Part shown: piece after piece, positions 36,035 to 44,134 of the stretch
How the letters are laid out: the number at the start of each line of letters is the position of its first letter
Numbering within the stretch: position 1 is the stretch's first letter
Assembly: GCA_963737365.1 (NCBI GenBank)
Contig: CAVTSD010000001.1
Location: 1 to 64,000, forward strand
Direction of reading: 5' to 3'
Length of the DNA stretch: 64,000 nt
From: Roseiarcus sp963737365
GTDB lineage: Bacteria; Pseudomonadota; Alphaproteobacteria; Rhizobiales; Beijerinckiaceae
The notes under the pieces: model-generated
What the model was told of the DNA's origin: nothing
What the model saw: only the letters and a program-made list of their open reading frames with translations
The model's database searches: none
Position numbers and translations under genes: made by a program

Positions 36035-36658
36035 TTACTTATTACAACCAGCCGCGTAAGCCGATGGTTGAACCCCGTGCCCGCCGCCTTCATCGCTGCT
36101 GAATTTTCGGACGAGAACGTTCAATCGATCCTCGGCGCCGGTCGGTGGGATACGTTCGGATTGCGCGAGGACGACCAGGCCATGTAATGCGCTCCACAGC
36201 ACTTCAGCGGTAAATACGGACTCTTGTCGATTTGGCCCGAGCGTGGCGATTAACGCGTCGAAGGCGGCGCGCAGAGCTGGCGGCGTTCGTTGGCTAGCGA
36301 ATGGGATCTTTGTCGGCAGGACGAACATCGCCTCGTAGACAACCGGCCGCGAACGGGCAAAATCCAGGTAAGCGGCGCAGACGTTCCGGAGAGCGTCCGG
36401 CGCGCCAGCGGCGCCTTCCATTTCCATTCTCAATCGCGCGGCAAGCTCCTCAAATCCTCGAGTGGCCACGGCGGCCATGATCTCGGCCTTGCCCTTGAAG
36501 TGGCTGTAGAGAACGGGCTGGCTATAGTCGATGAGCCCCGCGAGGCGGCGCGTGGTGACGGCGTCCCAGCCCTCGGCCTCGGCAAGCTCGCGCGCCGCGG
36601 ACAGGATGAGTTCGTACCGCTCCGCACGCTGGCGATCTCTGCGTTCGGCGATCGACAT
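36035..36658 (-). CDS. TetR/AcrR-family transcriptional regulator
   Basis: 207 residues. The N-terminal TetR helix-turn-helix (ILSAARELAEAEGWDAVTTRRLAGLIDYSQPVLYSHFKGKAEIMAA; key elements RRLAGLIDYS and LYSHFKGK) is followed by a WHG-type ligand domain (AYLDFARSRPVVYEAMFVL). The ATG is at 36656-36658. The gene is divergent from the DUF4267/SnoaL pair, and a perfect inverted repeat lies between them at 36686-36712. It probably represses both itself and that pair. Confidence 0.92.
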   Translation of the reverse strand: MSIAERRDRQRAERYELILSAARELAEAEGWDAVTTRRLAGLIDYSQPVLYSHFKGKAEIMAAVATRGFEELAARLRMEMEGAAGAPDALRNVCAAYLDFARSRPVVYEAMFVLPTKIPFASQRTPPALRAAFDALIATLGPNRQESVFTAEVLWSALHGLVVLAQSERIPPTGAEDRLNVLVRKFSSDEGGGHGVQPSAYAAGCNK

Positions 36659-36685
36659 CCCAACATCCTATCGGCGAATTTTTTA

Positions 36686-36712
36686 TTGTCAACGCTAGAT
36701 TGTCGTTGACAA
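36686..36712. promoter_or_regulatory. Probable TetR operator palindrome
   Basis: The inverted repeat ttgtcaacg (36686-36694) and cgttgacaa (36704-36712) has perfect 9-bp arms around a 9-base spacer. It is placed in the 100-bp divergent intergenic region between the TetR gene and the DUF4267 gene. TetR-family operators commonly have this form and place. Confidence 0.75.
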
Positions 36713-36758
36713 CAATTCCTAGCATCGCTATCCTTTCTGCAACTGACAGGAAGACCTG

Positions 36759-37142
36759 ATGATCCAAATCGGCTATGTCCTCTCCGGCCTCATTGCGCTC
36801 GCCATCCTGTTCCTGGGCGCGCGCTTCTGGCTGGCGCCGGCGACCGCAGCGGCCGCCTTCGGCATCGCCGATTCACCGCCGCCGTCGATTGGATTGACCG
36901 CGTGGCTGTCGGTGAAAGGCACGCGAGATATCGCAGCGGGCCTTTTTGTCATCCTGCTGATCGCCAATGCGTCGCCCCGCTTGCTCGGCGAATTCATGCT
37001 CGTGGCGAGCCTCATCGCCTTTGGCGACATGACGACCGTCCTTCGGTCGGGCGGAAGCAGAGCCCTCGCCTTTGGCATGCATGGCTTGACCGGCCTGGTC
37101 ATTGTCGCAACCGGCGCGTTCCTCATCGCCGGCGCCAACTGA
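36759..37142 (+). CDS. DUF4267 small membrane protein
   Basis: 127 residues with four hydrophobic segments (IGYVLSGLIALAILFLGARFW; DIAAGLFVILLIA; FMLVASLIAFGDM; GLTGLVIVATGAFLIAGA). The LSVKGTRDIAAG core is diagnostic of DUF4267. The function is unknown. It is the first gene of a pair divergent from the TetR regulator and probably under its control; the SnoaL-like gene follows after 26 bases. Confidence 0.82.
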   Translation: MIQIGYVLSGLIALAILFLGARFWLAPATAAAAFGIADSPPPSIGLTAWLSVKGTRDIAAGLFVILLIANASPRLLGEFMLVASLIAFGDMTTVLRSGGSRALAFGMHGLTGLVIVATGAFLIAGAN

Positions 37143-37168
37143 AACCCGAAAACTGCAAAGGACGAAAA

Positions 37169-37669
37169 ATGACGACCTCAACTCACACCGATCCGGTGAA
37201 GCTTGGCCACCTCTTCGCCGAGATCATGTCCGGCCACGATGTATCGCGCTTCGATGAGATCAAGGCGCCCAACTATCTCAACCACAACGCCTTCGCCGAA
37301 CCGGGTCTGGAGGGATCAAAGAAAGTCCTCGGGGCCATCATCGCGGGTGTGCCCGACCTCAAGGTGACCGCGGAAGACGTCTTCGTCTCGGCGGACGGCT
37401 CCCGCGTGGTCGGCCGCTACCGCTACGACGGCACGCATACAGGAAACCTCCTCGGCTATTCCGGCACGGGCAAGCCCTTCGCCATGCGCTCGATCGACAT
37501 CTGGCGGGTCGAGGACGGGAAATTCGTCGAGCACTGGGACGAGCTCAACACCCTGGACGTCTTCATTCAAATCGGGGCCGTTCCCCGCCCGCCAGCCGTC
37601 ATAACGCCGCGACCGCGAACGGCGCATGAAACTCACGCGTCCGACCTACGGTCGCGCTCAGCGTTGTGA
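37169..37669 (+). CDS. SnoaL-like polyketide cyclase/ester cyclase family protein
   Basis: 166 residues from the ATG at 37169, with aaaggacg upstream. It has an NTF2-like fold of the ester-cyclase type: VKLGHLFAEIMSGHD, NYLNHNAFAEPGLEG, DLKVTAEDVFVSADGSRVVGRYRYDGTHTG (short form VVGRYRYDGTHTG), then IDIWRVEDGKFVEHWDEL. The C-terminal 25 residues after AVPRP are atypical. Members of this group are often induced with stress or xenobiotic regulons. Here it is linked to DUF4267 and a TetR regulator. Confidence 0.85.
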   Translation: MTTSTHTDPVKLGHLFAEIMSGHDVSRFDEIKAPNYLNHNAFAEPGLEGSKKVLGAIIAGVPDLKVTAEDVFVSADGSRVVGRYRYDGTHTGNLLGYSGTGKPFAMRSIDIWRVEDGKFVEHWDELNTLDVFIQIGAVPRPPAVITPRPRTAHETHASDLRSRSAL

Positions 37670-37751
37670 GGATCGGGCTCGCCGTCGTTCGCACGGGCTC
37701 ACCATGAGCGCTGTGCATAACGCCAGGTCCGATTAAGGCTCGGAGCGCAGG

Positions 37752-38784
37752 CTACTTCGGCGCCGGATCCCACGGCGACGGCACGCCAGCCCGAATGAGC
37801 TGCGAAAAGTCGGGCGACTGGCCTGCGGCCTTCGCCTGCGGCGTGACGCGCGCCCGCTCCATGAGCTCGCTGAGCGGCATCGAAGTGACCACCGCGTGGT
37901 GGTCATAAAGGTAGCCCGGCAGAAAGCCGTTGACGACGAGGCGCCAGTCGAACGGCAGCCTGCTTCCCGCCGCCCTGACGAGCTTGAACACGACGGTCGC
38001 GCAGTTCGCGGTGATCGAATTGTACCATTTCGGCTGCGCGGCGAGTTCCGTCGAACTCGACGACGTATTCCCGCAACAGCGCGCGAGCCTGATCGGGCGG
38101 CGTGTTGAGGCGGTAAAGACGTACGTCCTCGTTCCGCACGTTCGTGCGCAGCCTGACCGAATCGCGTTCGGTGGTGGCGAGATAGATGAGCGTGTGGTTC
38201 TTGAAGGCGTCGGCGATCGGCGAGAACTGGCCGGTCTTCTCGCGTCGCACCTCGACCGACCAGGCAATATGGTCGCCGTCCTCGAAGCCGAAGCTCATGA
38301 TGACATGCGCCATCTCCGGGCCGGCCCAATAGGCGAGAAAAAGGTCGAGTGTTTTCAGCTTCGAGAGGTCATAGGTGCGCTTGCTCCATTTCTCGGTGAA
38401 GTCGTCGTCGGTCCGCCAGTCGAAATCGCGAACGTCGGTGAGCGTCAGGATGTCCCCCGCGATCGAGCCTGTCGTCTGCCGCGCGACGTCCTGCGCCCAG
38501 TCGCCGTCGAGCGGCGGCTTGATGGTGCTCCACCAAGCGAGCAGACTTGCAAAGGCGACCGCAAATACAGCAAGGGCCGTCAGGCTGCGGCTCCGCCGCA
38601 TGAACAGCGCCACAATCGCCGCAAGGCCAAGGACGGCGAACAGGATCGCCGCTACGCCCCGCAAAGCCTCCGGCGCCGGAAGCCGAAACCATAGCGCGAG
38701 CGCGCTCCACGCGGTGAGCGGAACAACGACCAGAACCGCAACAAGGATTCGGAGGGCGAGCCCCGCAGCCCTCTGCATTATCAT
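37752..38784 (-). pseudogene. DUF4105 membrane protein gene with one frameshift
   Basis: The first frame (start near 38784) has membrane segments (ILVAVLVVVPLTAWSALALWF; AAILFAVLGLAAIVALFM; LTALAVFAVAFASLLAWW), then LTDVRDFDWRTDDDF, FEDGDHIAWSVEVRRE and LNTPPDQARALLREYVVEF. Near 38045 the other frame takes over with ELAAQPKWYNSITANCATV, the conserved DUF4105 core, and ends DPAPK at 37752. The two parts fit end to end with a single-base change. DUF4105 proteins have a papain-like look with the conserved Asn/Cys region; the activity is unknown. Confidence 0.8.
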
Positions 38785-39002
38785 GAACCTTGCCCCATTT
38801 CTGTCCGTGTCGCCGCGGCTCGGCGCACGCTTAAATGAGGCTACAACCCGGTGCAAAGCCTTATCGCTTTCCGCCCTGTTTGTTTAAACCCGCCCGAAGG
38901 CAAAATCCTGTCGAAGCGCGCGCTGTCCCGATGGCGGGGGGATGCGCATTTTGCTAACCGTCGAAGCTCGGTATCTTTTCCACTGCAATCGAGGCGCGCG
39001 TC

Positions 39003-39740
39003 ATGTCTCCCGGCGCTAAAGATTGGCTCCTGTCTCGCGGCGCCGCTGTTTTGGCTCTTGGCTTCGTTGTGAGCTTGATCGGGGCGCTCGGGAGCGCCTT
39101 CTATCTCGAGCCGGCGCAGAAGAGCGCGGGCGTGGCGGCGCAAGAGATCGCACTTCAAGCGTCGCGGGCGCAAGTGCTTCGGGCCGCCACCTCCTATGAT
39201 GACATCGCAGGCCATCTGGGCAGTCTTCTGTTCACGGTTTCGCCGCCACGCGACGCGAGCGACGACGAGCGGGCGGCGATCGGCGACCTGATGCGGCGCG
39301 CGCTCGACCATCGCCACGACGGCGTGCGCGCGTATCTTGCCGCCCTTGCCGTCGCCGGCGCGATCGACTATCCGGCGGAATCGTCGCGGTACGGGTCGCT
39401 GGTCGCGGCGGAGAAGGCCAATTTCAACATCGACACCTATCGCGCCGCAAACGCTTTCGAAGCCGACCTCGCAATGCGCATGGTCAAGGCGCAGGGCGAC
39501 GCCGCGATGAAGGCGATCACGCTCCAAACCGACCGGCGTGAGGCGAAGCGCGTCGCCGCCGAGCGAGGCTTTAAACTGCTTGCTGTTACGATGCTGGGCT
39601 CGGCGCTTGTCTTCTTGGCCACGCTCGCGGGCGCAGGACCGAAACCTCCGACGCCGCGGGCGACTGGCGCTCCGCGTCTCCTGGCCATCGCCCTGACGCG
39701 TCTCAAAGGCCCGGAACGTCGCATTGCGACGACACAATAG
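39003..39740 (+). CDS. Two-TM membrane protein, first of a tandem paralogous pair
   Basis: 245 residues. The N-terminal membrane helix is AAVLALGFVVSLIGALGSAFY. A helical extracytoplasmic region of about 150 residues follows, and a second helix (LLAVTMLGSALVFLATLAG) lies near residue 195. It is similar to the next gene product in the order of parts and in the motif (E-S/T-S)..YG.L.A, then Y.A...FE, then a second helix with TMLGS. I do not recognise a family. It may sense or scaffold at the membrane; the topology resembles a chemoreceptor-like sensor without signalling domains (inference). The second gene starts 12 bases after this one. Confidence 0.75.
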   Translation: MSPGAKDWLLSRGAAVLALGFVVSLIGALGSAFYLEPAQKSAGVAAQEIALQASRAQVLRAATSYDDIAGHLGSLLFTVSPPRDASDDERAAIGDLMRRALDHRHDGVRAYLAALAVAGAIDYPAESSRYGSLVAAEKANFNIDTYRAANAFEADLAMRMVKAQGDAAMKAITLQTDRREAKRVAAERGFKLLAVTMLGSALVFLATLAGAGPKPPTPRATGAPRLLAIALTRLKGPERRIATTQ

Positions 39741-39751
39741 CGGCGGGGCCC

Positions 39752-40558
39752 GTGCAACCACCGGCGTTTCTCAGACTGTCGTTCTGGTCGGCAAAGCGTC
39801 TCGCGATCCTGGTCGGATTCGTGCTGACCGCGCTCGGAACGCTCGGGCCGCAGTTTTACGTGAGCTCGGTCGAAGATAACAGCGCCGAGACCGATCAATT
39901 CGCGAAGTCGCTGACCGCCCGCATTGACACTCTGCGCGCCGCGCAATCGCAATATCTCTTATTCGAGCAGATGGGCGTGCTCGTCTACGCCCTCAAGGCT
40001 TCCGGCCTAGCCGCAGCGGGCTCCTCGGAGCGCGACACGTTGAGCAGCCTCTATCAGCTCGCCCTACTCGACCGCTCGACCTCGATGCGCCAGATGATCG
40101 GCGAACTGGCGAGGGCGAGAGAGCTCACCTATCGCGAAACCTCGGACAAATACGGCGCCTTGATCGCGACCGCGCGCAAGGATTTGTCGCTCGCGTCCTA
40201 TCAGGCGGTCGACGATTTCGAAACGCAAACCATGCGCCAAGCGGACGCGCTGATGGCGCGTCTGCAGGATGGGCTCCTCTCCGCGCAACGCACGAAAGGC
40301 GACCTCGACGCGCTTGCCGCCCGGCGCAAGCTTCAACTCATTGTGGTGATGACGCTCGGCTCGACGGTGCTCCTGGCGGCCAATCTCCTGTCGGAGAGGG
40401 CTCCGCCTCAGACAGAGACGCCCGCCTCCTCCGATGAGGTCGCAGCCGCCGAGCGGCTCATCGAACTCGCCATGCGGGAATCGAAGTCGCTGGGCGACGG
40501 CATGACAGCCGAGACGTCCGAAATGCTTGTGCCCCGCGACGAAGGCTCGAGGCCTTGA
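39752..40558 (+). CDS. Two-TM membrane protein, second of a tandem paralogous pair
   Basis: 268 residues from a GTG start. The first helix is RLAILVGFVLTALGTLGPQFY, followed by a helical region with YRETSDKYGALIATARKDL and YQAVDDFETQTMRQA. The second helix is LIVVMTLGSTVLLAANLL near residue 205. A cytoplasmic acidic tail of about 60 residues follows. It matches the upstream protein at corresponding places, so the pair arose by duplication. The close spacing implies co-transcription and possibly a heteromeric complex. Confidence 0.75.
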   Translation: MQPPAFLRLSFWSAKRLAILVGFVLTALGTLGPQFYVSSVEDNSAETDQFAKSLTARIDTLRAAQSQYLLFEQMGVLVYALKASGLAAAGSSERDTLSSLYQLALLDRSTSMRQMIGELARARELTYRETSDKYGALIATARKDLSLASYQAVDDFETQTMRQADALMARLQDGLLSAQRTKGDLDALAARRKLQLIVVMTLGSTVLLAANLLSERAPPQTETPASSDEVAAAERLIELAMRESKSLGDGMTAETSEMLVPRDEGSRP

Positions 40559-40561
40559 AGG

Positions 40562-40827
40562 TCAATCGGCCGCCGGGGTGATCGAGGCTTCGAGGGTCCC
40601 GCCGAATGTCGAGGTGGTCACGGTCACCTTCTCGCCGGCTTTCATCCGCCTGATGTTGACGCCCCGAGCGACCTTATAGGTCGAGCCGTTTGCAAAGTTA
40701 TCACATGCCTCATTACGTCGATGGACTTGATTGTCCCGGTGGTCTTGTGCGTCGCTTCCGCCGCGAATGCACTCGTAGCCGCGCCGAGAATGGCCGCGGC
40801 GGCCACAACATTCAGCACCCTACCCAT
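40562..40827 (-). pseudogene. DUF1344 secreted protein gene with one frameshift
   Basis: Start ATG at 40825-40827 with aggagaaaggag upstream. The first frame gives a signal peptide (VLNVVAAAAILGAATSAFAAEA) and the DUF1344 opening TTGTIKSIDVMRHVIT. The second frame, from about 40695, gives NFANGSTYKVARGVNIRRMKAGEKVTV and ends TPAAD at 40562. DUF1344 proteins read signal peptide, TG.V..ID...ITL..G..Y.L..G.....LK.GEKV, exactly this order. About ten bases seem changed or one shifted near cat-gtgataac. Confidence 0.75.
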
Positions 40828-41248
40828 TGATCCGACTCCTTTCTCCTCAAGCCCCGCTCCCAGGGCCTCAAACACGGAACTCGTGGCGGACTCATGGCGC
40901 TCTATTAATCGGAGCCCCTTGCCGTTGAACCGGCGGCCAAACGAGTCGGCCGTCAATCTATTGCAGAAAATCAGAAATCAAGATAAACTTGCCGCATGAA
41001 CGATTTTGCCCTGGCATCGCGTCAAGACAGGTGGGTATGCTCCAGCGCTGCTGATTTCAGGGAAAAACCGCATGTGAAAAATGTTTTGCGGCTTTTTCCG
41101 TGTAACCCATTGAAAAGTCTCGATTCGCACGAGAGAATCCAAGGAAATCCAAAGAATTCCAATAGCTCCTTACCGGGGTTTTCCGACCAAAACAGCGAGG
41201 GGCCAAGAGAATCCAAACCGGCCTTATAAAGACATTATCATGATGTGA
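40828..41248. other. AT-rich intergenic region with hairpin and short repeats
   Basis: About 420 bases without a gene I can support, clearly richer in A+T than its surroundings. It contains a strong hairpin (41061-41099) and a run of related 10-mers (aatccaagg, aatccaaag, aattccaat near 41136-41165, and aatccaaac near 41211). Short ORFs on both strands lack ribosome-binding sites and domains. It may be a remnant of an integrated element. Confidence 0.5.
41061..41099. repeat. Strong inverted repeat (hairpin)
   Basis: ggaaaaaccgca (41061-41072) pairs with tgcgg plus tttttcc (41087-41099), with a single bulged c and a 14-base loop. The right arm ends in a run of five T followed by cc, so it could act as a terminator in the plus direction, although no plus-strand gene ends just upstream. 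Confidence 0.55.
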
Positions 41249-42074
41249 TTATCCCTCGCTCTGGTGACCGCCGGAGAGCGGTACGAAGGGAATGACCTTG
41301 CCGCCGAAGATGTCCGAACGCGCGACCGAAGGAGCGCCGTCGGCGCCGACTTTCTTCACCACTTTCAGGATATGCTGCGCTCCGGGCGGGCCAACGGGAA
41401 TGACCATGATCCCGGTTGGCTTCAATTGCTGCAGGAGCGGCGGGGGGATGTGGTCGATGCCGCAGGTGACGATGATCTTGTCGAACGGCGCCGCCTCCTC
41501 CCAGCCGTTATAGCCGTCGCTATTCTTAGTCGTGATCGCGGAATACTCGCGGTAACCCGCGCCGATCAGGCGATCGTAAACGCCCCGCGTCCGCTGGGCG
41601 AGCTCGGGAATGATCTCGATCGAATGGACGTGCGGCGTCAGATACGTCAGCAGCGCGGACTGAAAGCCGGAGCCGGTGCCGATCTCGAGCACCTTGTCGC
41701 TCCCCCGAATGTCGAGCGCGCTGGTCATGCGGCCCATCGTGCCCGGCGGCGTGATGGTGACGCCGAAACCGATGTCCAGATAATGCCCGACATAGGCGTT
41801 GTCCTTGTCTTCAGGCAGGCAAAACTCCTGGCGCGGCGTCATCAGGAAGGCGCGCTTGTCGGCGGGCGTCCAGAGGTCGTTGAAGCTGAGCAGCACCTCG
41901 TAGCGGTCCCAGCGCCGCTCGAGATACTGGGGCTCCTCCGCCGGGCGATTGGCCGTCATCCAGGCGACGAATGCGGCCTTGCTGGAAAGCGGCGGCCCGT
42001 CGGCGGCGAGGGCTGCCGCCGGCGCGGCGGCAGGCCGCGGCGGCAGCGCCAAGCAGAAATTCGCGTCTGAGCAT
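41249..42074 (-). CDS. Protein-L-isoaspartate O-methyltransferase-like protein, exported
   Basis: About 267 residues of the body are in one frame (from about 42052): KAAFVAWMTANRP, the SAM-binding motif KVLEIGTGSGFQSALLTYL, then IEIIPELAQRT and DKIIVTCGIDHIPPPLLQQL, typical of Pcm. The best start, ATG at 42072-42074, gives MLRREFLLGAAAAA, a Tat-type signal, but in a different frame. A change of one base in the Gly/Ala-coding run near 42030-42045 would fuse them. It would methylate isoaspartyl residues in damaged proteins. Export of a Pcm protein is unusual but known for periplasmic forms. Confidence 0.75.
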
Positions 42075-42176
42075 CAAGGCCCCTTCAATCGCAGCGTTCG
42101 ATGATTCGGGCGGTGTCTAACACAAATCGTCCGGAATGAGGGCAGTGATGAGCGCGTCGCTCGCTGCGCGGGAGCC

Positions 42177-43001
42177 CTAGCGCCGGAGTTGCGCCCCGAG
42201 GAAACCTCGTAGCTCCGCCCAGGATCGCTGAGCGGCGTTGCGGTCATAAGCTAGCGTCATTCCCATGACCTGTTTGCCTGCGCCGAACTCGGGCAAGTCA
42301 AAGGCGTGGGCTGCGCCCGGATAGACGACGAGCTTCACCATGCCTGGCTGCTGCCGCTTAATAAGCTCGCCGCAGTCGCTCGCGGGGGTCACCGCGTCCT
42401 TTGCGCCGACGAGAATAAGCGTCGGGATGACCAAAGCCGCGCCCGCCAGGTTGGCGCAAGGGGCGTAGAAAGCCGCCGCGGCCTTGAAGACGGGCCCTGT
42501 GTCGCCGAGCGGCTGCGCCTCCGCGCCGGTTGCAAGCTTGAGAGCGGTGTCCCCACCTTGGGAAAATCCGACCGCCGCGACCCGTCGGACGTCGACGTCG
42601 GAACGGCCGGCGAGATAGGCCAGCGCGCCATAGGCGTCCGGAAGCGCTGGCTTGAAGTCAATGGCGCAGGTCTCCTTGAGGCCCCGCGTCGAAAAATCAT
42701 CAACGAACAGGGCGAGATAGCCCCAAGCCGCGATCCGCGCCCCAATCGAACTTCGTTCAGCGGGAAGGCCAAGACAGGTGTGCAACAGAACGACGGCCGG
42801 AAAGGGACCCGATCCCTTCGGCCTTGTCAGGTAGCCTCGGATCGGGTCCCCTTGACCGGCGCTGGCGAACTTGACTTGCTCGTCCGCCTCGGCGAGCGCG
42901 CCGCCAGCCAGGAGCGCGATTAACGCCGCAGCAGCAAGCCGAGTGTAACCGAAACCGCGCAAGGCGCTCCTCTTGAGCCGGAAGGTTGGGCAGTGAGGCA
43001 T
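42177..43001 (-). CDS. Exported dienelactone hydrolase-family protein
   Basis: 274 residues. The N-terminal hydrophobic segment AAAALIALLAGGALAEADE is a signal peptide. The alpha/beta-hydrolase body shows PAVVLLHTCLGL (oxyanion region), the nucleophile elbow VAAVGFSQGGD with serine rather than the cysteine of true dienelactone hydrolases, and the histidine in YPGAAHAFDLPE. An aspartate in LVGAKDAVTPA completes the triad. It is therefore probably a periplasmic serine esterase of the DLH family. The ATG used gives an arginine-rich leader; a shorter start is possible. Confidence 0.82.
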   Translation of the reverse strand: MPHCPTFRLKRSALRGFGYTRLAAAALIALLAGGALAEADEQVKFASAGQGDPIRGYLTRPKGSGPFPAVVLLHTCLGLPAERSSIGARIAAWGYLALFVDDFSTRGLKETCAIDFKPALPDAYGALAYLAGRSDVDVRRVAAVGFSQGGDTALKLATGAEAQPLGDTGPVFKAAAAFYAPCANLAGAALVIPTLILVGAKDAVTPASDCGELIKRQQPGMVKLVVYPGAAHAFDLPEFGAGKQVMGMTLAYDRNAAQRSWAELRGFLGAQLRR

Positions 43002-43110
43002 CGGCTGGCCCCCGTCAAGCCGCCCAATCTCGACTGCTCCGACGGATGCGCGGGTTTGAGCGCGAGGGCGTTTCCCTCCAGGCGGAATTCGGCTAAGAGC
43101 ACGGAGCGAT

Positions 43111-43187
<77 letters not shown>

Positions 43188-43511
43188 TCCGTCTCAGTTA
43201 AACAGCGAAACGCGGCCTTCCAAGTCTATTGCGCTAGGTTGTGCATAGCTAACGGAACTGGTTGCGGCCGCCTTGCTCCTGGGAAGCGCACTCTTTCCTG
43301 CTAATGCGAGTCGAAAAAAAACTCGGCGCTCGGCAGAAGGGCGGCGGCAGGCTGGCGCAAGGGAAGACCGCCGTCGGCGAAGCGAAAGGTATCGTCGCAT
43401 TGCTCCCGTGCGTGCACTGAACACTTGCCTCAGAGAACGTGACGCGCAAAATGTCGCAACGTGGCGACAGTCCATCGCCTGATGGGTCAAGCGGCATAAG
43501 GGGAGGCGACG
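43188..43511. other. Intergenic stretch downstream of tRNA-Arg
   Basis: About 320 bases with short, overlapping ORFs on both strands that lack ribosome-binding sites and recognisable motifs. No integrase or duplicated tRNA end was seen, so there is no evidence of an integrated element here. Confidence 0.4.
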
Positions 43512-43727
43512 GTGAAACAGAACGACGTGCAATATCGAAACGCGCGCCTCAGACGCAAAATCGACGGCGCCTTGAAAAACCGTCCGGAGCTGGAACCCGT
43601 TATCGACGGTATCGCGTTGAAACAGCCGGCAAACGCCTCTCTCGAGCAGGTTCAGGCCAATCTGCAAGAGTGTGCGCGCGCGATCATTGAAGCCAAACCC
43701 GAGCTTGATGGCTATTTCGACCTCTGA
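43512..43727 (+). CDS. Small helical protein of unknown function
   Basis: 71 residues from a GTG start with gggagg six bases upstream. The predicted protein is charged and entirely helical-looking (QYRNARLRRKIDGALKNRPE, SLEQVQANLQECARAIIEA), with no signal peptide or membrane segment. Good codon use, a good ribosome-binding site and a normal amino-acid balance support a real gene. The family is not recognised. Confidence 0.55.
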   Translation: MKQNDVQYRNARLRRKIDGALKNRPELEPVIDGIALKQPANASLEQVQANLQECARAIIEAKPELDGYFDL

Positions 43728-44134
43728 CTGCGAGAGCAGGCGGCATGGTGGTTCGCAATCGCTGTCCTGCCAGCGGAGATGAGGAGTTCCTTGTCTCCGC
43801 TTCGAATTCGCCAGCCGATACGAGGGCCGACTGGACCCGCGGGCGGAGACCGCTGGCGCCCGAGTTCGCCGCGCGGGGCGGCATTGCGCTTCGTCGTGGC
43901 GGCGGAGCGGGACGGCGAGTTCACCTTCACGGCGCCCTGGGACAAGACGACCATCGCGCGTCCTGGGGACACTCGATTGTGCAAGACGCCCAGGACCCGA
44001 AGGACACGCACAAGGTTCAGAAAGCCGCCGCCTCCCTGTATATTTGAGGATATTCGATCACCCACGAAGTGAGGAGAATCGCCGTTCGAGCCGGCGGGTA
44101 CGTGGTCGGCGACAATTGATCCGGTCTTCCCTAT
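43728..44134. other. Region with long overlapping open frames but no supported gene
   Basis: About 400 bases upstream of dusA. Frames are open on both strands (for example 43779-44072 plus, and a minus frame continuing into dusA antisense), but the translations are Arg/Pro-rich and look like shadows. A hairpin with 8-bp arms (agcggaga ... tctccgct) lies at about 43777-43802. It may be a structured intergenic element or a decayed gene. Confidence 0.4.

Noticed and set aside
35950..36110. tRNA-Gly as an integration (att) site
   Set aside because: No integrase gene and no second copy of the tRNA 3' end were seen nearby.
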